Counted from the stretch's first letter, positions 8,360-16,598 are shown. The stretch is 35,370 bases of DNA from an uncultured Pseudomonadota bacterium (GCA_938004375.1 CALKWH010000148.1:1-35370); one strand, 5' to 3'. The notes: generated by a model from the sequence alone, not told the origin. Program-made: numbers and translations.

Positions 8360-9589
8360 TTATTTTTTCAACTCGAAGAACGAGCCGCCGCACTGGGGAC
8401 AGCGGGTCTTGACCTTCGTCCACAGGTCGAACTCGCCCTCGATCTGGGCGAGGACCCCGGGTTCCACGGGAATCGGCGTCGCGCAGTTGCGGCACACGAC
8501 GGCCTTGCCGGAAGGCGCGGTGGGGGTTGTGGGCGGGGCGGCGGACGGCTCGGCGGACGGCGACAGCGACAGCGGCGATGACAGCGAAGGCTCTGCCGAC
8601 GGGGCCGGTGCCAGAGACGGAGACGGTGCCAGGAACGAGAACGGAGACGGAGCCAGAGATGGGGTCGGAGACAGAGACTGTGCACCTTTGTCTTCCTGAT
8701 TCCGCCGGGAGAACACCAGGGCCTTCTTCCGGTTCACGGTCGTCTCCAGGTGCAAAGGTCCACGCTCCGCGGTGGCGGTGATGAACGGCAGGTTGACCTG
8801 GGTCTCCTGCATGGACCTCAGTTCGACGACCACCTTTTGCGCCGCGTCGCGGATCCGCTTCAGGGCCATCTCGTCCGAACCCAGGTCGATGCCCTGCTCT
8901 TTCCGGAAGACTGCCAGCAGCAGGGCCTCCACGCCGGCCTCGGTGAGCTCGCCGGTACGGTTGTCTGCGTCCTCCCAGGCCTCCCGGATGGCCAGATGCC
9001 CCTCGCCGCGGGCCTGGTCCCCTTCCCCGGTGTCGACCCCCGAATCCGCGGCGTCAGGCTCGGCCACCAGTTGCATGAGCTTCCCCACCGCCTCGTACGT
9101 GTCGTGCTCCAGCCGGTTGGCCTTGAAGGCCGAGGAGACGAACATCAGGACCCAGGCCCCGACCGCGATCCAGAACAGTTCGATTCCGAAGACGGGGAAG
9201 GCGTAGAGCCGCAGGGCGACCGCCCCGGAGACCAGGACGAAGGAGAGGGTCTTGAGCGCCCGGAAGCGGCCAAGAGCCGCCCGGACACTGCGGCCAAAGA
9301 GGGCGCCGTTGAACGTGTCGATCACCTCGGTCTCGTTCATGCGCCGCCCGGCGGACCAGGCCCGGAGCACGGCCCCGGTGCCCAGGGCCACGGGTTCGTT
9401 GGCGACCGCGTGGGTCAGTTTCAAGGCCCGGTCGACGTTGTTCGCCTGCACGAGCTTGACGACCTGGGCCATGAAGGCCTCGATGTTCGAGAGCCGGGTC
9501 GAGAGCCAGATCCAGCGGATGGCGACCATCGCGCAGGCCGAGAGCATCCCCACCTGGGCAAACTGATAAAAATGAACCCTGCTGTCCAT
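8360..9589 (-). CDS. TolQ/MotA-like membrane protein with C-terminal zinc ribbon
   Basis: This 409-residue protein has one hydrophobic segment near the N terminus (about 12-30) and a hydrophobic pair at about 95-145, with a cytoplasmic stretch between that contains DRALKLTHAVANEPVALGTGAVL. That layout and that segment recall the TolQ/ExbB/MotA proton-channel family; I treat this as weak homology. After a helical region comes a Ser/Pro/Ala-rich linker (about 305-360), then a zinc ribbon with C366-x2-C369 and C397-x2-C400. Start 9589 is preferred over the in-frame ATG at 9610 because GGGAGGTTG lies just upstream of it. No TolR/ExbD partner is adjacent. The zinc ribbon at the end may bind protein or nucleic acid. 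Confidence 0.65.
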   Translation of the reverse strand: MDSRVHFYQFAQVGMLSACAMVAIRWIWLSTRLSNIEAFMAQVVKLVQANNVDRALKLTHAVANEPVALGTGAVLRAWSAGRRMNETEVIDTFNGALFGRSVRAALGRFRALKTLSFVLVSGAVALRLYAFPVFGIELFWIAVGAWVLMFVSSAFKANRLEHDTYEAVGKLMQLVAEPDAADSGVDTGEGDQARGEGHLAIREAWEDADNRTGELTEAGVEALLLAVFRKEQGIDLGSDEMALKRIRDAAQKVVVELRSMQETQVNLPFITATAERGPLHLETTVNRKKALVFSRRNQEDKGAQSLSPTPSLAPSPFSFLAPSPSLAPAPSAEPSLSSPLSLSPSAEPSAAPPTTPTAPSGKAVVCRNCATPIPVEPGVLAQIEGEFDLWTKVKTRCPQCGGSFFELKK

Positions 9590-9723
9590 CGCATCAACCT
9601 CCCGCGCCACTCACGGTGTGCCCGCCTCACCAAACACCGGCCGGCGCCGCCTGTCAAGTGCGCGCAACCGAACTGCCCGAGTTGTGCCGGGTCCCGCGGG
9701 CCGGAAATAACCGCTTGCAAGTT

Positions 9724-9739
9724 TTGAGAATATGCTCAA
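9724..9739 (+). promoter_or_regulatory. 16-bp palindromic operator candidate
   Basis: TTGAGAATATGCTCAA is a near-perfect inverted repeat: seven of eight base pairs match. It lies 38 bases upstream of the DUF134 gene and inside the divergent spacer 9590-9777. It is the natural site for autoregulation by the DUF134 DNA-binding protein, although no data show this. Confidence 0.55.
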
Positions 9740-9777
9740 TATTACCCACCGGAGCCGTAGCTCCCCTGGAGTTGCCC

Positions 9778-10167
9778 ATGCCCAGACCCCCCGTGTGCCG
9801 CCGGGTGCTGCACACCGACGCAGTCGCCCGATTCCTGCCGGACCCACCCTCCGAAGCCGACCCCCTGCCGCTCACCCGGGACGGCCTGGAGGCCCTCCGC
9901 CTCGCCGACGTGCTGGGCTACTACCAGGACCGCGCGGCCGAGCAGATGGGCGTGTCGCGGGCCACCTTCGCCCGCATCCTCGAGGCGGCTCGCCGCACGG
10001 TGGGGGAGGCGCTGGTGCAGCGCCGCGGCCTGGTGATCGTCGATGACGCCCCCATCGAGACCTATGAACAACCCCGCGGCTGCGGCTGCCGTCGACGGCG
10101 CCACAGATCCGCACCGGGCGGCCCCGGCTGCCCCTTTCACCCCGCACCCCAAGGAGAAGAATCATGA
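9778..10167 (+). CDS. DUF134 (UPF0251) DNA-binding protein
   Basis: This 129-residue predicted transcription regulator opens with MPRPPVCRRV, typical of the DUF134/UPF0251 family. A sigma-4-like helix-turn-helix follows: LTRDGLEALRLADVLGYYQDRAAEQMGVSRATFARILEAARRTVGEAL (about residues 35-83), in which YYQDRAAEQMGVSRATFARIL is the HTH proper. The tail carries a Cys/His cluster (GCGC ... CPFHP), which could bind a metal. The start is set by the family N terminus. Its stop overlaps the start of the NifX-like gene (ATGA), a pairing that is common for this family. A palindrome at 9724-9739 is a probable operator, and metal or Fe-S status a possible signal. Confidence 0.85.
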   Translation: MPRPPVCRRVLHTDAVARFLPDPPSEADPLPLTRDGLEALRLADVLGYYQDRAAEQMGVSRATFARILEAARRTVGEALVQRRGLVIVDDAPIETYEQPRGCGCRRRRHRSAPGGPGCPFHPAPQGEES

Positions 10168-10532
10168 TCATCTGCATTCCCGTCATGGATGACCGCGGCC
10201 TCGAAAGTCCGGTATCCGCCCACTTCGGCTCCGCCCCGGCGTTCCTGCTCGCCGACACGAAGGCGCGCACGGCCCGGGCCATCGGCAACGCCAATTCCCA
10301 TCACGCCCACGGCATGTGCCAGCCGTTGGCGGCCCTCTCCGGCCACGCTTTCGACGCGGTGGTGGTGGGCGGCATCGGCGCCGGCGCCCTGGGCAAACTG
10401 CAGGCCGCCGGCATCACGGTCTACCGCTCCATCGGCGGGACCGTGGCCGAGGTGATCGACGCGGTCGAGGCCGGCGATCTGGAGGTCATGTCGCTGCAGG
10501 GCGCCTGCGGCGGCCACCACGGCTGCCATTGA
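10164..10532 (+). CDS. NifX/NifB-C-like (MTH1175-type) protein
   Basis: This 122-residue protein belongs to the dinitrogenase iron-molybdenum cofactor family (NifX, NifY, C-terminal NifB, MTH1175). It opens with the usual MIICIPVMDDRGLESPVSAHFGSAPAFLL, has HAHGMCQPL near residue 47, and the GGIGAGALGKLQAAGITVY strand-helix unit. A short Cys/His-rich tail (ACGGHHGCH) could hold a metal or cluster. Stand-alone members occur in organisms without nitrogenase and may carry Fe, Mo or Fe-S units; no nif gene is near. Translation is coupled to the DUF134 gene, and AAGGAG lies before the start. Confidence 0.9.
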   Translation: MIICIPVMDDRGLESPVSAHFGSAPAFLLADTKARTARAIGNANSHHAHGMCQPLAALSGHAFDAVVVGGIGAGALGKLQAAGITVYRSIGGTVAEVIDAVEAGDLEVMSLQGACGGHHGCH

Positions 10533-10556
10533 CCGCCCAGCGGCGCTCCGCCCGCA

Positions 10557-10585
10557 TTGTGTTGTTCCGCTTGACGTGCTAGACT
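10557..10585 (+). promoter_or_regulatory. Putative sigma-70 promoter
   Basis: TTGTGT (10557-10562), 17 bases, then TAGACT (10580-10585). It would start transcription about 42 bases before the ATG at 10634. Confidence 0.45.
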
Positions 10586-10633
10586 TCGTTTCACCGGAAG
10601 ATGGTCTTCCCACTTTCAACCAAGGAGTATCCC

Positions 10634-11185
10634 ATGCAGAAACCCCTGATCGCCGCTGGAATCTTCGCCCTGGCCGCAGTCCTGTTCCTGGCCGCAACCT
10701 TCACCACGGGCTGGCTCTCCATGTCCAACAAGCGCGGGAGCTCGGTGAGCTTCGGCTTCCTGTCCGCGAAGGCCTGCCACAAGGGTGAGTGCGAGACCTC
10801 CAAGATCAAGAAGGACGAGTTGAAGTTGATGGGCTACGCAATGACCACGGTAGGCTGTCTGGCCGCCTTCGCCGCGGGCCTGGCCGGCCTGGTGCTGTTC
10901 ATGCATCGCAGCCGCATGAAGAACAACGGCGCGATCCTGGGCACCAAGGTCGCAGCCGCCATCCTGAGCATGCTGTTCGTACTCGGCGGCGTCGCCATGT
11001 TGTTCGTGTTCAAGGAGGCGATGCGGCGTGGTGCCGCACCAGATTTCGGCTTCAGTTATTCGTTCTATCTGGCAGTGTTCGCCACGATCCTGACTTACGG
11101 CGCCACGTTCATGCCTCTGACCGAGGAGACGCTCAGCGCTCCGGCCCAGGCTCCGCTTCCCCCGCCGGCCGCTCCGGAGGCGTGA
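10634..11185 (+). CDS. Four-helix membrane protein, function unknown
   Basis: This 183-residue protein has four hydrophobic helices (about residues 4-25, 66-90, 101-123 and 137-157). The long first extracytoplasmic loop holds two cysteines (KACHKGEC), and the layout recalls claudin/PMP22-like tetraspan proteins, although I cannot assign it to a family. The C-terminal tail is Pro/Ala-rich. AAGGAG at 10622-10627 fixes the start at 10634. The last 53 bases overlap the 3' end of the exonuclease gene on the opposite strand. A promoter is suggested at 10557-10585. Confidence 0.75.
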   Translation: MQKPLIAAGIFALAAVLFLAATFTTGWLSMSNKRGSSVSFGFLSAKACHKGECETSKIKKDELKLMGYAMTTVGCLAAFAAGLAGLVLFMHRSRMKNNGAILGTKVAAAILSMLFVLGGVAMLFVFKEAMRRGAAPDFGFSYSFYLAVFATILTYGATFMPLTEETLSAPAQAPLPPPAAPEA

Positions 11186-11879
11186 TCCGCTCCCTACCGA
11201 GGTCCGTCCCCGGTCCCGCCTCCCGGGCGAAGATCGCTTCCTTTTGTTCCTTCAGAAAGGCGCCCACACGCTCCCGCTTCACCGTCATCAACTCCTGCAG
11301 GAAGGAAAACGTCAACGGATCCACGTCGTGCTCCCGCTTGAGGATGCCCAGCAGGTGCAGCCACAGGCGGGCGGTCATGTCCGCATCGGCGAGCGCCCGG
11401 TGGAAGGTCCCGTCGTTCTCGAGGCAGCAGTGGGCGACCAGGGTCCCCAGGCGATGATTGCACGAGTCGGTGATCAGACGGCGAGCGAGCTTCATGGTGC
11501 AGGCCACGGGCGGGTCGTGCCAGCGCCCGACGCGCCGCAACTCGGCCTCGAGGAAGGACATGTCGAAGCTGGCGTTGTGGGCCACCACACAGGAGTCGCC
11601 GAGGAAATCGGCGAAGCGGACCATGACCTCCTCGCAGGGCGGGGCCGCGGCCAGCATGGCGTTGGTGATGCCGGTGAACCCGGTGATGAACGAGGACACC
11701 GGGAACCCGGGGTTCATCAACTCCGAAAACCGCTCTCCGAGACGCCCACCGACGACGCGCACCGCGCCGATCTCGATGGCCCGGTCGGTCCGGGCGGCCG
11801 CCAGACCGGTGGTCTCGAAGTCGAGGACCACCACGTCGGTGGCGGGGACCAGTTCGGGAAAGAAGCGGGCGGCATCCAT
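11133..11879 (-). CDS. DEDDh 3'-5' exonuclease, DnaQ/PolC epsilon type
   Basis: This 248-residue enzyme should remove nucleotides from DNA 3' ends with two metal ions. The ExoI motif VVVLDFETTGL gives D20 and E22, ExoII VVAHNASFDMSFL gives D106, and ExoIII HRALADADMTARLW gives H160 and D165; all five DEDDh residues are present. RAIEIGAVRVVGGRLGERF also fits the DnaQ/PolC family. It is a stand-alone domain without polymerase, UvrC-like nuclease or BRCT parts. Start 11879 has AGGA about 9 bases upstream and gives the usual N terminus. The C-terminal 50 residues are charged and probably disordered. It is divergent from the TPR-gluzincin gene. Confidence 0.9.
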   Translation of the reverse strand: MDAARFFPELVPATDVVVLDFETTGLAAARTDRAIEIGAVRVVGGRLGERFSELMNPGFPVSSFITGFTGITNAMLAAAPPCEEVMVRFADFLGDSCVVAHNASFDMSFLEAELRRVGRWHDPPVACTMKLARRLITDSCNHRLGTLVAHCCLENDGTFHRALADADMTARLWLHLLGILKREHDVDPLTFSFLQELMTVKRERVGAFLKEQKEAIFAREAGPGTDLGRERITPPERPAGEAEPGPER

Positions 11880-11944
11880 GGTTCGTCCTGCCGGGTCGCG
11901 GCGGGCGATCATTATCATGGTCCGCCCCGGGCGTCCACCGTGCA

Positions 11945-11973
11945 TTGAACCGCGGGGGGTTTCCGGGTACACT
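11945..11973 (+). promoter_or_regulatory. Putative promoter producing a leaderless mRNA
   Basis: TTGAAC (11945-11950), exactly 17 bases, then TACACT (11968-11973). The ATG at 11980 starts 7 bases after the -10 box, where transcription itself would begin. No ribosome binding site precedes that ATG. Confidence 0.55.
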
Positions 11974-11979
11974 GCCCGC

Positions 11980-14694
11980 ATGTGGACCTCCCTGCTCTTC
12001 TCGCTCACCCTGGTCGTCACCTCCAACCCCGCGCAACCCCAGGCCCAGCTCCAGGCCGCGCGGCAGGCCTGTCCCACCTCGGCGGAGGCCGCCTGGCTGC
12101 TCGCCACCGGCGGCCAGGACACGACCGGCTGCCTGACCAAGGTCGCCCCGAAGACGAGATTCCTCACCACCGCGATCGCGGCCGAGCAACTGCGCCGCGC
12201 GGTGAAGCTCGAGGAGGCTGCCGCCCTGCTGTCGAAGTCGTTCACCGCGAAGGACGCCGCGCCCGTGCGCCGGCTGTTGCTGGCCGAACTGCAACTGTAC
12301 CTGGGCAAGGTGGACGACGCCATGGGGCACGTCGACCGGATCGTGGACGACTACCAGCGGGGCTTCATCGGAAAAACCGAGTGGGAGCTCTGGGCCGCGG
12401 GCTCCGCCGCCGTGCAGAAGCGCGACTGGGAGTCCGCCGAGGAGGCCTTCGACAAGCTCGACGCCGACTTCCCGACGTTCGTCCCGGGCCAACTGGCCGG
12501 CGGCGAGTACGACCGTGTCCGGGAGTACTACGCCCGCGCGCTCCGCCGCCTGGGGCGCGCCGTCACCGCGGCCGGCTGGCACGCCCCCACGCTGGTCGCC
12601 GCCGCCCGCGCGCTCCTCGAGAACCCCTACGCGGAGACCTCCGGCGAGGCCGTGGCCCACGCGAAGCGCGCCATCGTACACGACCCGCGGGCCTTTTCCG
12701 CTCACCAGTTGCTCGCCAAGATCGAGATCCAGGACCTGCGCTACCCCGAGGCCCTGGGCCACCTGGCCGCCGCCGACGCAGCATTCAAGGACCATCCCCT
12801 CACGCTGGCCTATCGCGCGTCCATCGCGCTCCTCCACGGTCGCGACGACGAGTTCGCCGGGATCCTCGCCCGCGTCCGCAAGGAGCACCCGCGCAACCTG
12901 GAGTTCTACATGGAGACCGGGCGTATCCTGAACCGGCACCATCGGTACCCCCTGGCGGTGGACCTGTTCCAGAAGGGCCTCGCGCTCGAGCCGGACAACC
13001 CCGCGCTCTCGGCCTGGCTGGGCGTCTCGCTGCTGCGCGTGGGCAACGAGGGGGACGGCGTGTACCATCTGCGCCGGGCGGCCCAGGCCGACGCCGAGCA
13101 CGTGATGGCGAACAACGTCACCTACCTGTACACCAACCTCGTCTTCCCGAACTACGTCAGCGTGCGCAAGGGGCCGTTCCTGTACCGTGCACCCAAAGAC
13201 GAGTGGCCGGTGCTCTCCGTGCTCGTGCCGCCGGTGATGGAGGCCGCCTACGAACGTTACCGGAAAGCCTACGGCTACACGCCGCCGTCACCGGTCCACG
13301 TGGAGCTCTACAAGAACCCCGCCGATTTCACCACCCTCATCGCCGGGCAGCCGGTGGACACCGGCATCCTGGGTGTGTGCTTCGGCCGCGTGATCGTCGC
13401 GCTCTCCCCCTCGGCCGCCCGGGCCAACTGGGCCATGGTGTTGGCCCACGAGCTCGCCCACACCTTCCACGTCGAGCAGACCCAGGGACGCGTCCCCCGC
13501 TGGTTCACCGAGGGTCTCGCCGAGCTCGAGACCGCCCGGCACCGCTACGTGTGGAAGCGCGAGATGAGCCGCGATCTCCACATGGCGCTGCGGGAGCGCG
13601 CCCTGCGGGGCATCGCCACCCTCAACGAGGCGTTCTCCCACGCGAAGAACGAGCTCGAGATGGTCACCGCCTACATCCACGCCACCTGGGTCGTGCGGTA
13701 TCTCTACCTGCACCACGGCTGGCCCGGGATCCGGAAGATGCTCGAGCTCTACACGAAGGAGCTGCCCACCCCGGAGGTGATCCGCCAGGTCACCGGGCAG
13801 GACGCGGCCGAGTTCGACCGGCGCTTCTTCGCCTACCTGGGCGCCATGTTCGGCCGCTTCGACGCCCAGTTCCACCCGTCCTCGGTCAAGTTCGCCGACC
13901 GCGAGAAGCTGGTGAAGGACCTGGAGTCCGGCACCGCGGACGCCTTCGGCCGCATGGCGCTCGTGCACCTGCTCGCCGGGGAGCAGGACGACTTCAAGCT
14001 CGTCATGGACAAGGCCCGCCGCCTGGACCCGAAGAACCGCTGGGTGTGGTTTACCGAGGCGCTTTTGGCCCAGCAGGAGCGCAACTCCGATCGCGCCCGG
14101 GAGCTGCTCGAGGGACTGGTCGCCGCCGGCCACGACGGCTTCGAGCTCCGCCAGTACCTCGCGTTCATCTTCCAGATGCTCAACCGGCGGGACGACGAGA
14201 TCCGCATGCTGGAAAAGGCCGCCGCCTTCGACCCCGAGAACGTCCAGGTGCGCATGCGCCTGGCGCTGCACTACCGCGACACCTCCCAGGAAGGCCCGTT
14301 CGTCCGCATGCTGCGCGACGTGGCCCGGCGCAACGAGGGGGACCTGGGGGTGGTGCGCAAGCTCGTCGAGCTGGGGGCCAAGCGGCGCGACGATCACCTG
14401 ACCGCCGAATTCGGCCTCCAGTTGCTCGACATCTCGCCTTTTGCCCAGGGGGACGGCCCGCTGGCGGCGGCCGACGCCCTGTTCGCGCTCGGGCGGCGGG
14501 CCGACGCGCTCCCCCTGCTGTTGGTCCACCGCCAGGAGAACCCCGAGGACCGGCTCGGCCGCGTCCGCCTGATGCTCGCCCAGGCGTTGATCGCCGCCGG
14601 CCGACCGGCCGACGCGCGCCCCGTGCTGCAACAGTTGGTCAAGTTGTTCCCGGGCATGACCGAGGCCCGCGAGCTGCTGCAAAAACTCCGGTGA
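11980..14694 (+). CDS. Secreted TPR protein with gluzincin (peptidase MA-like) domain
   Basis: This 904-residue protein has an N-terminal signal peptide without a lipobox Cys, so it should be periplasmic or exported. TPR-like helical pairs fill residues of about 60-400, for example YPLAVDLFQKGLALEPDNPALSAWLG in pieces, and again about 620-900. Between them lies a zinc peptidase domain of the MA family with H490-E-L-A-H494 and E511 in WFTEGLAE, so H490, H494 and E511 are the likely zinc ligands and E491 the catalytic base. Such proteins may process or hold envelope proteins; the substrate is unknown. The start at 11980 is supported by the signal peptide and by the adjacent promoter, since no ribosome binding site is seen. 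Confidence 0.85.
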   Translation: MWTSLLFSLTLVVTSNPAQPQAQLQAARQACPTSAEAAWLLATGGQDTTGCLTKVAPKTRFLTTAIAAEQLRRAVKLEEAAALLSKSFTAKDAAPVRRLLLAELQLYLGKVDDAMGHVDRIVDDYQRGFIGKTEWELWAAGSAAVQKRDWESAEEAFDKLDADFPTFVPGQLAGGEYDRVREYYARALRRLGRAVTAAGWHAPTLVAAARALLENPYAETSGEAVAHAKRAIVHDPRAFSAHQLLAKIEIQDLRYPEALGHLAAADAAFKDHPLTLAYRASIALLHGRDDEFAGILARVRKEHPRNLEFYMETGRILNRHHRYPLAVDLFQKGLALEPDNPALSAWLGVSLLRVGNEGDGVYHLRRAAQADAEHVMANNVTYLYTNLVFPNYVSVRKGPFLYRAPKDEWPVLSVLVPPVMEAAYERYRKAYGYTPPSPVHVELYKNPADFTTLIAGQPVDTGILGVCFGRVIVALSPSAARANWAMVLAHELAHTFHVEQTQGRVPRWFTEGLAELETARHRYVWKREMSRDLHMALRERALRGIATLNEAFSHAKNELEMVTAYIHATWVVRYLYLHHGWPGIRKMLELYTKELPTPEVIRQVTGQDAAEFDRRFFAYLGAMFGRFDAQFHPSSVKFADREKLVKDLESGTADAFGRMALVHLLAGEQDDFKLVMDKARRLDPKNRWVWFTEALLAQQERNSDRARELLEGLVAAGHDGFELRQYLAFIFQMLNRRDDEIRMLEKAAAFDPENVQVRMRLALHYRDTSQEGPFVRMLRDVARRNEGDLGVVRKLVELGAKRRDDHLTAEFGLQLLDISPFAQGDGPLAAADALFALGRRADALPLLLVHRQENPEDRLGRVRLMLAQALIAAGRPADARPVLQQLVKLFPGMTEARELLQKLR

Positions 14695-14718
14695 GGATCC
14701 CGATAAGGTCTTCGAGGT

Positions 14719-15039
14719 TCAGATGGAAGGGTCGGCAGGTGGCGACGGGAGGTTGGCAGTGGTGCCGGGGAAGATCTCGCGCAGCGCGAGGAGGACTCCC
14801 GGCTTGTTTTCCTTCAGATAGGTGATGCGGAAGTGATCGTTCCCGAGCACGCCCTGGGCGATGAAGCCGGCCGGATGATCGATCCGAAAGAAAGGCTTGG
14901 GGAACTGGGGATGAAACTGCAGAACCCCACCAGCGGCGAGCCGCTCCATCCCGCGCCTGTTCAACGGCCCGTCCAGATGCACGCGCACCGTGTGGGTGCT
15001 GCCGAGACAGTCGTCCAGGGGCACGAATTCGCGGATCAT
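14719..15039 (-). CDS. Small protein coupled to cysteine desulfurase, unknown
   Basis: I do not recognise this 106-residue protein. It looks globular and cytosolic, with a single Cys (C11) near the N terminus and alternating strands (STHTVRVHLDG, GVLQFHPQFP, DHFRITYLKEN). Its start overlaps the desulfurase stop by 4 bases (ATGA), so the two are made together. That argues for a role as sulfur acceptor, activator or substrate-channel partner. It lacks the pattern I know for DUF3343, SufE or a rhodanese. The last 15 residues are Pro/Ser-rich. Confidence 0.7.
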   Translation of the reverse strand: MIREFVPLDDCLGSTHTVRVHLDGPLNRRGMERLAAGGVLQFHPQFPKPFFRIDHPAGFIAQGVLGNDHFRITYLKENKPGVLLALREIFPGTTANLPSPPADPSI

Positions 15040-16166
15040 GGGAGACCCTCGATCGCCACGAGCGCGGTCAGCAGATTGTCGATGTCGTCGGGGCTGTTGG
15101 TCTCACCGACGCTCACCCGCAGGGTCCCCGCCGGATGCGTGCCCAGATGGCGGTGGGCCAACGGCGCACAGTGCAGACCCCAGCGCGTCTCGATCCCGAA
15201 GATCTCCTGCAGTGCCAGACCCACCTCCGAAGGCCTCCTCTTCGGATGCACCAGAGAGACGACGCCTCCACGAAGGTCGTCCCCGACGCCTGAGTCGATC
15301 ACCCGCCAAGGCGCGGGCATCCTCTCCAGCAGCCGCCGGGACAGCGCCTGACGGTGGGCACCCGCAGCGCCCGATGGACGCTCCATCACCAGAAGGACGC
15401 CCGCGCACAGACCCTCGAAGCCGCAGGTGTTGGGAGTTCCCGCCTCCAGGCGATGCGGCAGCAGTTTGGGCTGCAATGGTTCGTCGCTGTGCACGCCGGT
15501 CCCGCCGTGGAGAAAAGGACGCAGTCCGTCCGCCTCCGGGAGCAGGAGAAACCCTGTCCCGGGAGGCCCCATCAAGCCCTTGTGTCCGGCACCGACCACG
15601 TAGCAGCGCCCTGGAAGCCTTCCGGCATCCAGGGGAACTACCCCGGCGCCCTGGGCGTCGTCGATCAGTAGCCCGATCCCATGCTCTGCGGCGACGGCGG
15701 CGATCGCCTCGACGGGCAAGATGGCGCCGGTGACGTTGCTGACATGCAGACAGGCGATCAACCGGGTCTCAGGCCGCAGCGCCTCTGCGAATCTGTCTTC
15801 GGAGAGCCGCCCATCCGGCCCCGGAGCCAGGACCGTCAGTTCGCAACCGTGGTGGGCGACGAGGTGACGCAACGGCCGCAGCACGGAGTTGTGTTCCAGG
15901 CAGGAGGCGATCATGTGGGACCCCGGGGGCAGCGCCAGCCCGAAGATGACCTGATTGCAGGCCAGCGTCGCGGAGGTGGTCAGAACCACCCGCAGTGGGT
16001 CCGGCAGGCCGTACAACGTGGCGATGGCCCGCCGGCAGTCCATCAGCGGGTCCCGAAACCCCGACCGGCCCGGTTCCTGGGGCGGCGACTCCAGGCTACG
16101 TGCCACGGCCTCCAGAACCCGCGCGGGCCTGGGATGCGCGGTGGCTGCGTGGTTTAAATAAATCAT
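15036..16166 (-). CDS. Cysteine desulfurase family, class V aminotransferase fold
   Basis: This 376-residue PLP enzyme should take sulfur from cysteine and form an enzyme persulfide. It opens with IYLNHAATAHPRP. H92 lies in the CLEHNS turn, LIDDAQGAG carries the PLP-nitrogen Asp (D170), and VVGAGHKGLMGPPGTGFLLL holds the Schiff-base Lys196. EAGTPNTCGFEGL and GLHCAPLAHRHLGT follow, the latter with Cys333 as the probable persulfide residue. The motif wording matches the TIGR01977-type 'cysteine desulfurase family protein' better than IscS or SufS. GGAGG is placed well before the start at 16166; open frame further upstream is not used. It shares translation with the small protein at 14719. Confidence 0.9.
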   Translation of the reverse strand: MIYLNHAATAHPRPARVLEAVARSLESPPQEPGRSGFRDPLMDCRRAIATLYGLPDPLRVVLTTSATLACNQVIFGLALPPGSHMIASCLEHNSVLRPLRHLVAHHGCELTVLAPGPDGRLSEDRFAEALRPETRLIACLHVSNVTGAILPVEAIAAVAAEHGIGLLIDDAQGAGVVPLDAGRLPGRCYVVGAGHKGLMGPPGTGFLLLPEADGLRPFLHGGTGVHSDEPLQPKLLPHRLEAGTPNTCGFEGLCAGVLLVMERPSGAAGAHRQALSRRLLERMPAPWRVIDSGVGDDLRGGVVSLVHPKRRPSEVGLALQEIFGIETRWGLHCAPLAHRHLGTHPAGTLRVSVGETNSPDDIDNLLTALVAIEGLP

Positions 16167-16213
16167 CACTGGCCTCCTCTTCTGTGGCAGGAAAACACGA
16201 CAGGGCTTGGGGT

Positions 16214-16231
16214 GCAAGGAAAACTCCTTGC
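16214..16231 (-). promoter_or_regulatory. Stem-loop in the desulfurase leader
   Basis: GCAAGGA, a 4-base loop and TCCTTGC form a perfect 7-bp stem, 48 bases before the desulfurase start. It could be an mRNA control structure or a protein site; there is no T tract to suggest termination. Confidence 0.4.
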
Positions 16232-16510
16232 TGCGATAAGTGAAAACCAGACTCAGCTTGCGTTCGAAACACCGTGGGTGAAAGATGAGCATTTTGAAGT
16301 AAAACTGGAAAATTTTGATGGCGGTAGAATTTTTAGTCTCTTTGAAAAATAACGGAGACACTAATAGACCTCCCCTCCCCCAGACGGTCAATGACTGAAT
16401 GACCTGATGCTGAGAGGAATTCGTGAACAATATCACCATTAAAATAAATTCAACAATTAAATATTTGGATAAATATAAAATAAATATTAAAAAAAAAGTA
16501 AGGTTTCGAC

Positions 16511-16539
16511 TTGACTCCTCAACTGTCTCTGCCGATAAA
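16511..16539 (+). promoter_or_regulatory. Putative promoter with UP-like A/T tract
   Basis: TTGACT (16511-16516), 17 bases, then GATAAA (16534-16539). The bases just upstream (16437-16500) are almost all A and T, like an UP element. It reads towards the roadblock cluster and would leave a leader of about 115 bases. Confidence 0.45.
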
Positions 16540-16578
16540 GGAACCTAAGATGCGGTATGAGTATTTCCTGTACTTGAT

Positions 16579-16598
16579 TCCTTCTTTCAGAAGTAGGA
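16579..16598 (+). promoter_or_regulatory. Imperfect inverted repeat, possible operator
   Basis: TCCTTCTT, a 4-base centre and AAGTAGGA: seven of eight pairs match. It lies within the predicted leader of the roadblock cluster, downstream of the promoter candidate. Confidence 0.3.

Noticed and set aside
9778..10532. Nitrogen-fixation locus
   Set aside because: The NifX-like protein is of the stand-alone MTH1175 type; no nifHDK or nifB gene is present.
11982..14825. 947-codon plus-strand frame overlapping the TPR-gluzincin gene
   Set aside because: Arg/Pro/Gly-rich shadow; the HELAH-bearing frame is the real one.
16167..16439. N-terminal extension of the desulfurase up to 16439
   Set aside because: The family starts at IYLNHAAT, with GGAGG before 16166; the extension lies in AT-rich spacer and has no ribosome binding site.
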